Shown here piece by piece: positions 1 to 9,392 of a stretch of 64,000 bases of DNA. This DNA is from Shimia thalassica. Lineage in GTDB: Bacteria > Pseudomonadota > Alphaproteobacteria > Rhodobacterales > Rhodobacteraceae. Location of the stretch: positions 62,001-126,000 of the forward strand of contig NZ_CYTW01000004.1 of NCBI RefSeq assembly GCF_001458215.1. Direction: 5' to 3'. Every line of letters begins with the position of its first letter. Within the stretch, counting starts at the first letter, position 1. The notes below the pieces were generated by a model that saw only the letters and a program-made list of their open reading frames with translations, had not been told where the DNA came from and did no database searches. The translations under genes and the position numbers were made by a program.

Positions 1-189
1 GTATTCCTGTCGAAGGAACTCGGCCTTGGCGATACCGCTTTGCTGACCCGTGGCGCGCAATTCGTTGATCTGGTTGGACAGGTAATCTCCGGGTGGCAAA
101 TTGATAATGGTAAAGACCAGAACCGAAACCACCAACAGCGTTGCCAGCATCGTTATCAGGCGGAAAATGGCGAAGCGAATCATGGCCAT
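1..189 (-). CDS. ABC transporter permease, DppB type (partial, N-terminus only)
   Basis: Only the first 63 codons lie in the window; the rest continues past the left edge. The visible part has a basic N-terminus, one strongly hydrophobic segment at about residues 7-29 and the sequence NLPPGD at 30-35. That arrangement is typical of the first helix of oligopeptide/dipeptide permeases of the DppB/OppB type. The ATG at 189 has an AGGAG ribosome site inside the end of the upstream gene and begins 4 bases after that gene's stop, so the two are translated together. It would form the membrane channel for the binding protein and fused ATPase upstream. The substrate cannot be read from this fragment. 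Confidence 0.8.
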   Translation of the reverse strand, partial: MAMIRFAIFRLITMLATLLVVSVLVFTIINLPPGDYLSNQINELRATGQQSGIAKAEFLRQEY

Positions 190-193
190 GTCG

Positions 194-2092
194 TCACTCT
201 CCTGCCTGCTTGAACCAGAACTCGTCCGGACGGTGCACACCAAAGTGCGCGCCGGGCGACCATGCCCAAAGCGCCTCTTCGGGGACGTTCTGCAAACGGT
301 TGTTCACAACAACAGGTTGGCGTGCGCCCTGAAGCAAACCAATGGCAAAAACCTGATCTGCGTGGATATCAACCATTTCCTGCCATGCAACGCTGCGCTC
401 GGCGTCGGTGGTGGCGTTGCGCCATTGCTCTGCCAACTCCATGAGGCGCATGGCCTCTGGCGTGTCAGGTGCTTCGCCAGCGTCCCCGTGCGTCTGATAA
501 TGTTGGCCCCACATCGGCCATGAAAAGAATTCCTGCTGCTGCGGTGCCACGTACACGGGCGGTGTATAGGGCTGGGCCAATCCGTTATCCCAACCAAACC
601 ATGTCGCCGCCATTGTGCTGCCGGAATAGACTCGGTTGCGCAGTATATCGCGCTCGAGGGGGCGCATTATCAGCTTGACGCCCAAGGACCGCCAGTTGTC
701 GATCACGATCTGAAGGGCGTTTTCCACCTCTTGGCGTTCGCCCGCCGTTTCAACCACCAACCAGAGCGGCCGACCATCGGGCAACAAACGTGTGCCTTCT
801 TTGTTGCGTTCTTTCAGACCAATTTCATCCAGCAGGGCATTGGCCTGTGCTAGATCATAATCGGCCCACGCCTTCAGGTTTTCTTCTTTGAAGAACGGGC
901 TGGCGGGCAGCATCGTCATGCCGCCTTCTGTGGCCAATCCGAAATACAGAACCTTGTTGATGATTTTGCGATTGATCCCAAGAGACAGGGCGCGCCGGAA
1001 CCGCACATCACGGATCAGACCCCGCCATTCAGGATCGCTATAATTCATGTTGAGGTAGATTGCGATCTGGGACGCCGTGCCGTTCTTCCAGAGGTGCGCC
1101 TTGTAGTCACCCGTTGCCTCACCCTTTTTGAGAATCGCGATGTCCTTGAAGGCAAGGCCACGCGCCTGAAGATCAACCTCGCCAGCGTTGGCCTTGGCGG
1201 CCACAAGACCGGGGCTAACGACATTCATCTCGATAATATCAATATAAGGAAGCTGCGTGCCTGCGGTGTCTACACGGTGGAAATAGGGGTTCCGAACAAA
1301 CAGGAAACGGCTTTTGCCTTCGTTGGTTGCCAGCATCCAGGGCTGCAGCGTGGGCAAGTCCGCGTTGTCGAACTTGTACATGTTATCCAGCTTGTTGTGC
1401 AGCGCAGCCCAGCTGCGCACACGTTTTTCACGCAACCGGAGCCGCAGCTCTTCCTCTTCGGCATAGGCCGCATGAAACGGCTTGAGATAATGAGATGGGC
1501 GAAACAGGAACGGCGGGCGCGCTTCTGCCAATTCCTGAATGAACTGCGGGTTGGGCCGCGTCCATTCATAAATCACCGTATGTTCGTCAGGAAAAGTAAC
1601 AGTGGGCAGTTCTTCGTCTACACGCAGAAATTCGAGCGGCCCCGATGGAGACAGGTCGGGATTATTGGCGACATCTTCCCACCAATAGCGGAAATCTTCG
1701 GAAGTGAACGGCGCTCCATCAGACCACATATGGCCGGGGCGCAAACGCAGCGTGAACTTGCGATTTTCTTCGATATCCATGCCGAGCAAAAGGTCCGGCA
1801 CAATGATATAGTTTTCGTCATAGCCAACAAGCCGTGCATAGCCATAGACCACCATCTGACGCACATCTTTCGTGCGCGTGACCAAGGTGCGAAGAGTGCC
1901 CCCTTGTCGTCCGGTTACGCGGCCCTTAGCCTCCATGTCGACGACTTGCGGCTCTGCGGGGACACGTTCTGCAACGGGCGGCAAATGGTTGGCCTCGACT
2001 TCGGCCTTCCAAAATTCGCTTTCGCTATATTGCGCGAAAGCTGCACTTGCGAGAATGCAGAACCAAAGAGATGTCAGGAATGTCTTAATCAT
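194..2092 (-). CDS. ABC transporter substrate-binding protein, peptide family 5
   Basis: A 632-residue periplasmic solute receptor. A signal peptide is visible (basic MIK, hydrophobic residues 4-19, likely cut after Ala20). The mature part has the layout of family 5 extracellular binding proteins (DppA/OppA/YejA), including a segment near residues 105-130 describing the fitted state (RLRPGHMWSDG) and a later conserved FRRALSLGINR helix. At over 600 residues it is longer than DppA (about 535) and closer in size to YejA-like receptors. Its start overlaps the end of the ATPase gene by 8 bases, and a permease gene follows 4 bases after its stop. Peptides are the usual ligands of the family, but the true ligand is unknown. 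Confidence 0.9.
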   Translation of the reverse strand: MIKTFLTSLWFCILASAAFAQYSESEFWKAEVEANHLPPVAERVPAEPQVVDMEAKGRVTGRQGGTLRTLVTRTKDVRQMVVYGYARLVGYDENYIIVPDLLLGMDIEENRKFTLRLRPGHMWSDGAPFTSEDFRYWWEDVANNPDLSPSGPLEFLRVDEELPTVTFPDEHTVIYEWTRPNPQFIQELAEARPPFLFRPSHYLKPFHAAYAEEEELRLRLREKRVRSWAALHNKLDNMYKFDNADLPTLQPWMLATNEGKSRFLFVRNPYFHRVDTAGTQLPYIDIIEMNVVSPGLVAAKANAGEVDLQARGLAFKDIAILKKGEATGDYKAHLWKNGTASQIAIYLNMNYSDPEWRGLIRDVRFRRALSLGINRKIINKVLYFGLATEGGMTMLPASPFFKEENLKAWADYDLAQANALLDEIGLKERNKEGTRLLPDGRPLWLVVETAGERQEVENALQIVIDNWRSLGVKLIMRPLERDILRNRVYSGSTMAATWFGWDNGLAQPYTPPVYVAPQQQEFFSWPMWGQHYQTHGDAGEAPDTPEAMRLMELAEQWRNATTDAERSVAWQEMVDIHADQVFAIGLLQGARQPVVVNNRLQNVPEEALWAWSPGAHFGVHRPDEFWFKQAGE

Positions 2093-3857
2093 AGAAGCGT
2101 ACCATATGTCCCGGCCCCGTTTCGGTCAGCGGCGGCGCGTGTTGCCCATCAAAGCGGAACTGTTCTGGCCACGTTGACGGATCACCCGCCCCTTGCGACA
2201 CGACGTTCAAATCAATCGGGCGATTGATATCCGGCTCTGGCTGCGCGGCCAGCAATGCGCGCGTGTAAGGATGTTTTGGATCATAGAACAAGGCTTCGGG
2301 CGGGCCTTGCTCAACCACCAGACCGCCGCGCATCACCGCAACCTCGTCCGCAATCCGCGCCACAACGGCAAGGTCATGGCTGATAAACAGATAAGATAGG
2401 TTCATTTGATCGCGAATTTCCTCGAGCAGCTGAAGAACCTGTTCTTGCACGGACACGTCCAGCGCCGAGGTCGGTTCGTCACACACCAGAAACGTCGGCC
2501 CCAGCATCAACGCGCGCGCAATGGACAAACGTTGGCGCTGGCCGCCCGAAAAGGCATGGGGATACCGCGTCAGCATGTTTTCACTCAACCCGACCCAACG
2601 CAGCATTTCGACCGCACGATCCGTGCGCTCTGCAGCGGTGCCGATGCCGTGAATGTCCATGGGTTCGCACAAGGCTTCTTTCACCCGCATACGGGGGTTC
2701 AGCGTCGAATAGGGGTCTTGGAACACCATCTGTGCGTTGCGTTGAAAATCGAGACGCTCCGCATTGTTGAGGTGTTGAAGGTCTACAGCCTCGGCATGGG
2801 TGTCCGGTTTGAACAGAATTGATGCACCGGGATCCGCTCGTTCCGCGCCCAGTGCCATTCTGGCGCAAGTGGTTTTGCCCGACCCGGATTCCCCGACAAC
2901 CGCAAGCGTCTTGCCGCGTTCGACCCCGAACTCGATACCCCGCACCGCATAGACGTGTGTCTTTGGATGCCAAGGTGCAGAGCCTTTGAGTGTATACGTC
3001 TTGGAAACATTCTTCATTTGAAGGATGAAATCCCGATCCGCATCCAATGCCTTGTCTTCTGTCGCTTCGGGAATCTTGGGGGCCGCTGCGAACAGATCGC
3101 GCGTATATCCGTGTTGCGGATCACCCAAAATCTGTTGGGCTGTGCCCGCTTCCATGACGCGCCCGCGATTCATAACCGTGACCCTGTCTGCCATGTTCGC
3201 CACCACACCCAAATCGTGTGTGACCAGAACAACGGCCATCCCAGTGTCTTTCTGAATATCTTTGATAAGCCCCAAAACCTGCGCCTGGGTGGTCACATCA
3301 AGAGCTGTTGTCGGCTCGTCCGCAATAAGCAGATCCGGTTTGCCAACGATGGCCATCGCAATCATGGCGCGTTGGCGCATCCCTCCCGAAAGTTCGAACG
3401 GATAGGACCGGTAAATACGTTCAGGGTCCTTGAATCCCACACGATCAAACGTATCCAGCACTCTTTTTTTGGCGTCGCGCCCGTTGTCTTCACCATGAAG
3501 GCGCAGAACCTCGATCACCTGGTTCCCAATTCGGTGCAACGGAGACAGCGACCGCATCGGTTCCTGAAAAATCATGGAAACCCGATTGCCCCGAATGTCG
3601 CACATGCGGCGTTCGCTCAGGTCCATAAGGTTAAGAGGTCCGTTTTCACCCGCCAGTGTCACCGATCCGGCACGAATCTGTGCGGCTGCAGGCAAAATAC
3701 GCAATGCAGCGCGGCAGCTGAGTGTTTTGCCAGAACCACTTTCCCCAACTAGGGCAAGGGTTTCACCCTTTTCAACGGAAAAGCTGACGTCGTTTACCAC
3801 GGGCGGGGCTTTGCCAAAGCCAATCGTAAGCCCTTCAACCTTCAAAAGTGCAGTCAC
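2085..3857 (-). CDS. ABC transporter ATP-binding protein, two fused nucleotide-binding domains
   Basis: A 590-residue protein carrying two complete ATPase domains in tandem, like DppD and DppF fused (GsiA/YejF arrangement). Domain 1 has Walker A GESGSGKT at 38-45, signature LSGGM at 156-160 and Walker B ending in DE at 180-181. Domain 2 has Walker A at 322-329, signature FSGGQ at 436-440 and Walker B ending in DE at 460-461. Both domains keep all catalytic motifs, so both should hydrolyse ATP. The start is GTG at 3857, preceded by a good GGGAG ribosome site. It is the first gene of a minus-strand operon with the binding protein and permease. It would power import of an oligopeptide-like substrate. 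Confidence 0.92.
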   Translation of the reverse strand: MTALLKVEGLTIGFGKAPPVVNDVSFSVEKGETLALVGESGSGKTLSCRAALRILPAAAQIRAGSVTLAGENGPLNLMDLSERRMCDIRGNRVSMIFQEPMRSLSPLHRIGNQVIEVLRLHGEDNGRDAKKRVLDTFDRVGFKDPERIYRSYPFELSGGMRQRAMIAMAIVGKPDLLIADEPTTALDVTTQAQVLGLIKDIQKDTGMAVVLVTHDLGVVANMADRVTVMNRGRVMEAGTAQQILGDPQHGYTRDLFAAAPKIPEATEDKALDADRDFILQMKNVSKTYTLKGSAPWHPKTHVYAVRGIEFGVERGKTLAVVGESGSGKTTCARMALGAERADPGASILFKPDTHAEAVDLQHLNNAERLDFQRNAQMVFQDPYSTLNPRMRVKEALCEPMDIHGIGTAAERTDRAVEMLRWVGLSENMLTRYPHAFSGGQRQRLSIARALMLGPTFLVCDEPTSALDVSVQEQVLQLLEEIRDQMNLSYLFISHDLAVVARIADEVAVMRGGLVVEQGPPEALFYDPKHPYTRALLAAQPEPDINRPIDLNVVSQGAGDPSTWPEQFRFDGQHAPPLTETGPGHMVRFYD

Positions 3858-4090
3858 GCCAACTCCCTCATTCGCGCCCTTACGCGAAAATACATCCAGA
3901 GGCCCCGTCTAAGCGCGAGACTTCCCTGCTCAAGAGAGTGAAGCACAAATGCCTATCTCCAAGCAAGCCGCTTGTCCTTTGCCAACCTACCAGCTTTGCG
4001 ACGTTTTCGCAGAAGTTTATCAGAAGGCTGTCAATGCTGTGCGATCTGGTCTAGGACCATCTCGCAACGTTTTTTTGACAGGAGCCAGCA

Positions 4091-4582
4091 ATGAGCCGCT
4101 TGGATGTCTTCATTAACAGAATGGTATCACAACGCGCCTGCTTGGACTTTGCGATTGAGCAGACCCGTGGCATGGCCGGACCCGTATTTGAACTGGGTTT
4201 GGGAAACGGCCGCACGTTTGATCACATGCGTGAACGGATGCCCGAGCGTGACGTTTATGTTTTTGAGCGCAAAGTCGAATCCAATCCGGCCTCTACGCCC
4301 GAACCTGAAATGACGATTCTGGGTGATGTGCGCGAAACGCTTCCACAATCCCTCGAACGATTTGGTCCAACGGCCCACCTGATCCACGCAGATCTCGGGG
4401 GGCACAACCTCGAGAAAAATGTGCAGTTCGCGCGCGAAATTTCGCCACTCATCGAACCGATGCTTGCAGTCGGTGGTATTTTCGTTTCAAGCGATCGTAT
4501 GTTTTTCACATCCCTGACAGAGCTGCCTTTGCCAGCAGATGCAATTGAAGGACGTTGCTTTATTTACAGGCGAGACGCTTAA
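4091..4582 (+). CDS. Class I SAM-dependent methyltransferase-like protein
   Basis: A 163-residue protein with a glycine-rich segment ELGLGNGRT at about residues 34-42 that matches motif I of class I S-adenosylmethionine methyltransferases. It is followed by an acidic strand end (VFERK, about 57-61) and a DLGGHN segment that could be motif IV-like. It resembles the short stand-alone methyltransferase family often seen in Rhodobacteraceae (I recall it as Methyltransf_17), which is shorter than typical methyltransferases. An AGGAG ribosome site lies just before the ATG. The substrate is unknown. It precedes the lipid operon by 134 bases on the same strand, but nothing visible ties it to that pathway. 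Confidence 0.65.
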   Translation: MSRLDVFINRMVSQRACLDFAIEQTRGMAGPVFELGLGNGRTFDHMRERMPERDVYVFERKVESNPASTPEPEMTILGDVRETLPQSLERFGPTAHLIHADLGGHNLEKNVQFAREISPLIEPMLAVGGIFVSSDRMFFTSLTELPLPADAIEGRCFIYRRDA

Positions 4583-4716
4583 GAATTCCACATTTTTCGC
4601 GATTTTGGGCGTAAAGTTGGTACAAATGATGTGATTGAAGAAGAGATGGGGCGTACTGCGACCCGTGCTTAGATGAAATAAAGGAATTTGGCACTTATCG
4701 CCAAACGAGGACATTG

Positions 4717-5943
4717 ATGACAAAGGCACCGTCCAGTTTTTCCAAATTTGCTGAACGCCATTTTCGCCTAAGCGGCAAAGCTTTGATCGAAAATGGTCAC
4801 CCTTATTTTGTTCCGACAGATGTGCTTGAAACCCAGTCCGACCAATGGCCCGATGGCTATTTGTCGATGTCGCATTACGACTATCTGGGCCTCATGCATC
4901 ATCCGCGCACGGTCGCGGCTGCAAAAGCCGCGCTTGATATGCACGGAACAGGTGTCGGGGCATCGCGTCTGGTTGGCGGCGAACGCCGCGCGCATCAACT
5001 ACTCGAAGCGGATTTGGCCGATTTCCTAGGTGTGGGCAGCACCCTGTCGATCATTTCCGGATACCTGACCAATGTGACCCTCATCGGCCACATTGCCGGA
5101 CAGCGCGACCTCGTGATCGTGGATGAGTTGGCCCATAATTCAATCATGATGGGATGTCGTGGCGGAAAATTCGGCTTTGAAACCTTTCCCCACAACGACC
5201 TTGAGGCGCTGGACAGGTTTCTGACCGATCACCGGTCGGACTATGCCCGCGTTCTGATTGTGACCGAAGGTCTGTTTTCGATGGACGGGGACATTACGGA
5301 TTTGCCCCGCCTTCTTGAGATCAAGGAAGCCCACGAAGCCTGGCTGATGCTGGACGAGGCGCATTCTTATGGCGTTCTTGGTGCCACCGGGCGCGGTCTT
5401 TGTGAACATTTTGGCGTTGATCCCAAACGGATCGAGCTGGCCGTGGGCACGCTTTCCAAAAGCTTTGCGAGTTCGGGTGGTTTTATCGCGGCAGACGCAG
5501 AAGTCATCGAATGGCTTCGATTTACGCTGCCCGGTTTCATTTTTTCCGTCGGACTGTCGCCCGCCACAACGGCAAGTGCCCATGCGGCGCTGGAAATTTT
5601 GAAGGAAGAGCCCGAACGCGTCACGCGTTTGCGGACGACCTCGCGGCAATTTCTAAGGCTGGCGAAAGAAGCCGGTCTGAATACAGGAGATGCACTCGGC
5701 GAAGCCGTTGTCCCCATCCTGTTTCCTACAGCTGACGAGTGTATCTATGTGTCCGAGACCCTGATGAGCCTCGGGATCTACGCCCCGCCGGTTGTGCATG
5801 TAGGTGTCCCCAAAGACCTGCCACGTATCCGGTTTTTCCTGTCACACACGCACTCGCAGCGAGACATCGAGCGTGTCATCCGTGAAATCTCGTATGCCGT
5901 CTTCTGCTTGAAAAAAAAAGACATGCGGCCAGTTGCCGAGTAA
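4717..5943 (+). CDS. spt: Alpha-oxoamine synthase, probable serine palmitoyltransferase
   Basis: A PLP enzyme of 408 residues that would join serine to an acyl-CoA or acyl-ACP, giving 3-ketodihydrosphingosine, the first step of sphingolipid synthesis. Family residues are in place: His140 in DELAHNSI stacks on PLP, Asp213 and His216 in DEAHSYG hold the ring, and Lys248 in TLSKSF forms the Schiff base. The Ser-Lys-Ser setting of the lysine is closer to serine palmitoyltransferases than to BioF or Kbl (usually GKA), and no bio or tdh gene is nearby. The start is taken as the ATG at 4717, with CGAGG 6 bases ahead; a TTG at 4714 is less likely. It is first in an operon with a KDSR-like reductase, which supports the assignment. 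AONS or aminoketone synthesis is the alternative. Confidence 0.72.
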   Translation: MTKAPSSFSKFAERHFRLSGKALIENGHPYFVPTDVLETQSDQWPDGYLSMSHYDYLGLMHHPRTVAAAKAALDMHGTGVGASRLVGGERRAHQLLEADLADFLGVGSTLSIISGYLTNVTLIGHIAGQRDLVIVDELAHNSIMMGCRGGKFGFETFPHNDLEALDRFLTDHRSDYARVLIVTEGLFSMDGDITDLPRLLEIKEAHEAWLMLDEAHSYGVLGATGRGLCEHFGVDPKRIELAVGTLSKSFASSGGFIAADAEVIEWLRFTLPGFIFSVGLSPATTASAHAALEILKEEPERVTRLRTTSRQFLRLAKEAGLNTGDALGEAVVPILFPTADECIYVSETLMSLGIYAPPVVHVGVPKDLPRIRFFLSHTHSQRDIERVIREISYAVFCLKKKDMRPVAE

Positions 5944-5945
5944 CA

Positions 5946-6563
5946 ATGTTTTTACCTCGCTTTGTCGCGATATTGTGTTTTTTGATGTGCCTGTACGCCC
6001 CAACGGTGCAGGCCGAGCCTCAGCTGACGCTCATTTCGTCAGAAACCACCCAAACCCTGCCCTCGGCGCAACCGGGCTGGCCAACACCAAGCGATCCCGG
6101 CATGGTGTTTTTCCTGCAACGCTCGATTAGCAAGAACGTTGTGGTTTATGCCGCCCAATTCGAAGACGACGGATCACTCAAGCGGCGCCCCATAGATGCA
6201 TTCTGGAGACGCTATAGCGACGACGGCACCGGCAGAGGACAGATCAAGGATTTGCGGTTTTTTGAATCCCGGCTGGCTTATGGCGTTTACACTTATCCCA
6301 CAGGGCGCGCCGGAGAATTTGACCTGCGCTTTGCCGCCCTTCCGGACCTGCCACTGACACTGCGGCAAGAGCGCCACAATCAGGCATCACTCTGGGCAAG
6401 ATTAGATGAAGAAGACTACAGGCTGGTTTACGGCTACGTCGAAATCGATCAAAAAGCGCTCATTCCACGCGTAGAACGCCTTCGGCTCTATACAATAGAC
6501 GTCAAAACGGGCAGTTACGTGACACATATTCTATCAGTTACGGGTGGGGCCATTCCCGAATGA
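5946..6563 (+). CDS. Secreted DUF4833-like protein
   Basis: A 205-residue exported protein. Residues 1-22 form a signal peptide (short basic start, hydrophobic core, cut near VQA-EP). The mature part contains a block beginning FFLQRSISKNVVVY, then PIDAFWRRY and a later LAYGVYTY. This pattern matches my recollection of the DUF4833 family, which has no assigned function. It starts 2 bases after the synthase stop and its own stop overlaps the inositol-phosphate synthase start (ATGA), so it is firmly inside the lipid operon. The position suggests a periplasmic role in handling or modifying the lipid, which is inference. No catalytic motif is evident. Confidence 0.6.
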   Translation: MFLPRFVAILCFLMCLYAPTVQAEPQLTLISSETTQTLPSAQPGWPTPSDPGMVFFLQRSISKNVVVYAAQFEDDGSLKRRPIDAFWRRYSDDGTGRGQIKDLRFFESRLAYGVYTYPTGRAGEFDLRFAALPDLPLTLRQERHNQASLWARLDEEDYRLVYGYVEIDQKALIPRVERLRLYTIDVKTGSYVTHILSVTGGAIPE

Positions 6564-7678
6564 ACGACACCAATAAATCAGGAATTCGCACCGCAATCGT
6601 GGGCGTCGGCAATTGCGCAAGTTCAATTATTCAGGGCGTTTCCTATTGCCGCGCCTTCGGTGAAGATGCCATCGGCGTGAGCTTTCCGGAACTGGGTGGG
6701 TACAAACCCGGTGACGTTGAACTGGTCGCCGGCTTTGAGGTTGATGCCCGTAAGGTTGGTAAAACTTTGGGCGAAGCCGCATTCGCAGCCCCGAACTGTA
6801 CCGAACGCTTTCACACTGATCTCGCGGATCAAACCGCAATGGTCTATCGCGGCCCCGATCTTGACGGTGTAGCCGCCCACATGCTGGCAAGCCCCGAAGA
6901 CCGCAGTTTTCGATTGTCTGAGGCCCCTGCCCTCAGCAAAGAAGAAGTTGTCGCCGTTTTGAAAGAAACCGGCGCCGAAGTCATGATGATTCTTCTGCCG
7001 GTCGGGTCACATCAGGCTGTTGCCTTCTACGCGGAATGCGCCATCGAAGCTGGATGTGCATTGGTAAACGGCATCCCCGTTTTTGTGGCGTCGCACCCTG
7101 TTTGGGCCGAGAAATTCAAGGCTGCCGGACTTCCTATTCTGGGCGATGATTTCAAGGCTCAGCTGGGCGCAACCATCGTTCACCGCGCATTGGCAAACCT
7201 TGCTGATATGCGTGGCGTTCAGATTGATCGCACCTATCAGTTGAACGTTGGTGGCAATACCGACTTTCTGAACATGTCCGACCACAGCCGCCTGACGCTC
7301 AAGCGTGAAAGCAAGACAGAAGCCGTGCAATCGGCCATGGACCAACGTCTTGAAAACGAAGATATCCGCATCGGGCCGTCCGATTACGTACCGTGGCTGA
7401 ACGACCGCAAGGTTGCCTATATTCGTCTCGAAGGACGCCTTTTCGGTGGCGCACGCACCAACATTGAACTGCGTTTGGATGTAGAAGACAGCCCAAATGC
7501 CGCCGCAGAAGCCCTTGCCGGTATCCGTCTTGCGCGTATCGCGCTGGATCGCGGTCTGTCCGGTTCGGTTGATGCTGCCAGCGCCTTCCTGTTCAAACAT
7601 CCACCGGTGCAACTCGAAGACACCAATGCGCATGACATGCTAATGGCTTTTGCGAACGGAGACGGGGAACAGGCCTGA
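6560..7678 (+). CDS. ino1: Inositol-3-phosphate synthase (actinobacterial/archaeal type)
   Basis: Converts glucose 6-phosphate to 1D-myo-inositol 3-phosphate using NAD. The 372-residue protein shows the NAD-binding GVGNCASS at 15-22, the LPVGS segment near 146-150, GDDFKAQLGATI around 195-206 and NVGGNTDF at 229-236, all hallmarks of the Ino1 family. Length and motif spacing fit the shorter actinobacterial and archaeal enzymes, not the longer yeast form. It overlaps the upstream gene by 4 bases and the next gene by 1 base (TGATG), so it is translationally coupled on both sides. Its place between sphingoid-base genes points to inositol-containing lipid rather than free inositol as the end product. 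Confidence 0.92.
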   Translation: MNDTNKSGIRTAIVGVGNCASSIIQGVSYCRAFGEDAIGVSFPELGGYKPGDVELVAGFEVDARKVGKTLGEAAFAAPNCTERFHTDLADQTAMVYRGPDLDGVAAHMLASPEDRSFRLSEAPALSKEEVVAVLKETGAEVMMILLPVGSHQAVAFYAECAIEAGCALVNGIPVFVASHPVWAEKFKAAGLPILGDDFKAQLGATIVHRALANLADMRGVQIDRTYQLNVGGNTDFLNMSDHSRLTLKRESKTEAVQSAMDQRLENEDIRIGPSDYVPWLNDRKVAYIRLEGRLFGGARTNIELRLDVEDSPNAAAEALAGIRLARIALDRGLSGSVDAASAFLFKHPPVQLEDTNAHDMLMAFANGDGEQA

Positions 7679-8472
7679 TGCGCCCTGCCTTTGTCACTGG
7701 CGGATCAAGCGGCATTGGCTTTGCCGTTGCGCGACAGTTGGCAGAAAAAGGTCACGACATAGCGCTTTTTGCGCGTGACCAGATGCGATTGAACGCGGCC
7801 AAAGCCTCTATCGTTGCGCGGTTCCCGCATATTCGGGTTGAAACCTTTGCCGTGGATGTCAGCGACCAATCCGCATTTGTCGCAGTACTCGAGCGGGCCC
7901 TTGCGGTGCTGGGAACGCCCGAATACGCGATCGCCAGCGCGGGTATCGCAGAGCCGGGTTTGTTCACGGAACAAGACATCGACCTGCATGAACGCCACAT
8001 GGCGATTAACTATTTTGGTAGTCTCTATTTCACCCGCACCTTGACCCAGCCCATGATAGAAGCAGGCGGCGGGCGGATCGGTTTGATCTCTTCGGGGGCC
8101 GCCTTTTTTGGCATTTACGGGTATGGGGCCTATGCCCCCTCAAAGTTCGCGCTGCGCGCCCTTGCAGAAGTGTTGCATCTTGAGCTCGAGCCGCACGGCA
8201 TCGTGACGACGCTGTGTTATCCACCCGATACAGACACTCCACAGCTCGAAACAGAAAAACGGACCAAGCCGGAAGCCACACAACAAATCACCGCAGGTGG
8301 CGGATTGTGGAAAGCGGATGACGTGTCGGCAACACTCTTGAAGGGGATGGAAAAAGGGCGCTTCATTGTCACCCCAGGGGTCCAAATGGGCGCCTTGAAC
8401 CGTCTGACAAGCCTCATCGCTCCGGCGCTGCGATGGCATCAGCGCCGTATCATCCGCAAGGTTGGGAAATGA
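7678..8472 (+). CDS. Short-chain dehydrogenase, probable 3-ketodihydrosphingosine reductase
   Basis: A classical SDR of 264 residues: cofactor loop TGGSSGIG at 7-14, Asn111, Ser138/139, and the catalytic pair Tyr152 and Lys156 (YAPSK). The stretch YPPDTDTP at 181-188 followed by KRTKPEA is a strong match to what I know of eukaryotic KDSR/Tsc10 and bacterial homologues, where a PPDTDTPG sequence is typical. It would reduce 3-ketodihydrosphingosine to dihydrosphingosine with NADPH, the second step of sphingolipid synthesis. It is coupled to ino1 (TGATG) and to the CdsA-like gene (ATGA). The C-terminal residues 235-264 are basic and hydrophobic and could sit on the membrane. A generic SDR with another ketone substrate is the alternative. 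Confidence 0.75.
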   Translation: MRPAFVTGGSSGIGFAVARQLAEKGHDIALFARDQMRLNAAKASIVARFPHIRVETFAVDVSDQSAFVAVLERALAVLGTPEYAIASAGIAEPGLFTEQDIDLHERHMAINYFGSLYFTRTLTQPMIEAGGGRIGLISSGAAFFGIYGYGAYAPSKFALRALAEVLHLELEPHGIVTTLCYPPDTDTPQLETEKRTKPEATQQITAGGGLWKADDVSATLLKGMEKGRFIVTPGVQMGALNRLTSLIAPALRWHQRRIIRKVGK

Positions 8473-9353
8473 TCGGCTTAACGGTTCCGCAAATATCACT
8501 GGCCGGTTTGCTCTTTCTTGCCGCTGGGTATGCGCTGGTCGGGTCAATTCGCCTTATCCCCGGCAAAGCCGCGCTCGCGCAGGATTTGTTTCAGGCCCTT
8601 TTGTCGATGACAATTGTCGCCGGTAGCTTGCTGGCGATTTTTTTGCTTGGGACTTGGGCGCTTGTTCCCGCGCTTTTGCTTCTTGCCGGTCGTGCCGGTT
8701 TCGAAGCGGCCCATGTGCGCCTTGGCCCGAACATGGCCGCTGCAGGTGGCGCTGTTGGTTTGGCCCTCTCATTGGCAACAATGTTGTGGCCGGTTCTGGC
8801 GCTGGTTTTCGCTGGCGGGTGGTGTTTGCTTCTTGCACGCTTTGTCATGGTGCCAGCGCCGCGCGATTCCAAACTGTGGAAATGGGTCGAACTGCTGTTG
8901 TTTCCACTGATTCCGGCGGCCATTCTGTCGTGGGCTGCTTTGAATCCCGACCTGAGACCCGCAATCCTGATCACCTATATCCTGATCGAAACCTTCGACA
9001 GCTATGCGCTTGTGGCGGGCAAGATGTTTGGAAAGACCAAGGCTTTCCCTGTTCTTAGCCCGCGCAAAACAATCGAAGGCCTGTTTGGCGGGGCTGTTTG
9101 TCTGGTTTTGACAGCCCTTGTCGCCGCCCTTGTTCTCGGCTTACCTGTGGCGGCATCTGTTGCGGCTGCATGCGTTATCGGGGCTTTTGCAATTGGTGGC
9201 GATCTTGCTGCATCACGACTTAAACGCGCTGCCGGGGTCAAAGACTATCCTGTTGTTCTTCCGAAACAGGGGGGCATACTGGATATCCTTGATTCATGGA
9301 TTGCGGCAGGCGCCGCCCTTGGGATGGCTCTTTTTCTCTTGGGCGGAGGATGA
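8469..9353 (+). CDS. CdsA-like phosphatidate cytidylyltransferase, divergent
   Basis: A polytopic membrane protein of 294 residues with about eight hydrophobic segments. Near the C-terminus, 249-276 follows the CdsA signature (SRLKR, VKD, then GG and D..LD). However, the normally conserved His of HGG is Gln267, and the Arg of the DR pair is Ile. An upstream SPRKTIEG block at 197-204 also matches the family. CdsA makes CDP-diacylglycerol from CTP and phosphatidate. The altered residues suggest a paralogue with a different lipid substrate or weaker activity. I chose ATG 8469, which overlaps the preceding stop as ATGA; a longer start at 8433 would run inside the SDR gene. It sits in the same operon as the sphingoid and inositol genes. 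Confidence 0.75.
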   Translation: MIGLTVPQISLAGLLFLAAGYALVGSIRLIPGKAALAQDLFQALLSMTIVAGSLLAIFLLGTWALVPALLLLAGRAGFEAAHVRLGPNMAAAGGAVGLALSLATMLWPVLALVFAGGWCLLLARFVMVPAPRDSKLWKWVELLLFPLIPAAILSWAALNPDLRPAILITYILIETFDSYALVAGKMFGKTKAFPVLSPRKTIEGLFGGAVCLVLTALVAALVLGLPVAASVAAACVIGAFAIGGDLAASRLKRAAGVKDYPVVLPKQGGILDILDSWIAAGAALGMALFLLGGG

Positions 9354-9392
9354 GCCCTTGCCAGAAAAGTTGCAGACGTCAACAATTCATCC

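Noticed and set aside
1094-2227. 377-codon plus-strand frame opposite the peptide-binding-protein gene
   Set aside because: It mirrors a well-supported gene with signal peptide and family motifs; the antisense product has no recognisable domain.
4717-5943. BioF or Kbl identity for the alpha-oxoamine synthase
   Set aside because: No biotin or threonine-degradation genes are nearby, the lysine context is SKS rather than GKA, and a KDSR-like gene is in the same operon; still only a likelihood judgement.
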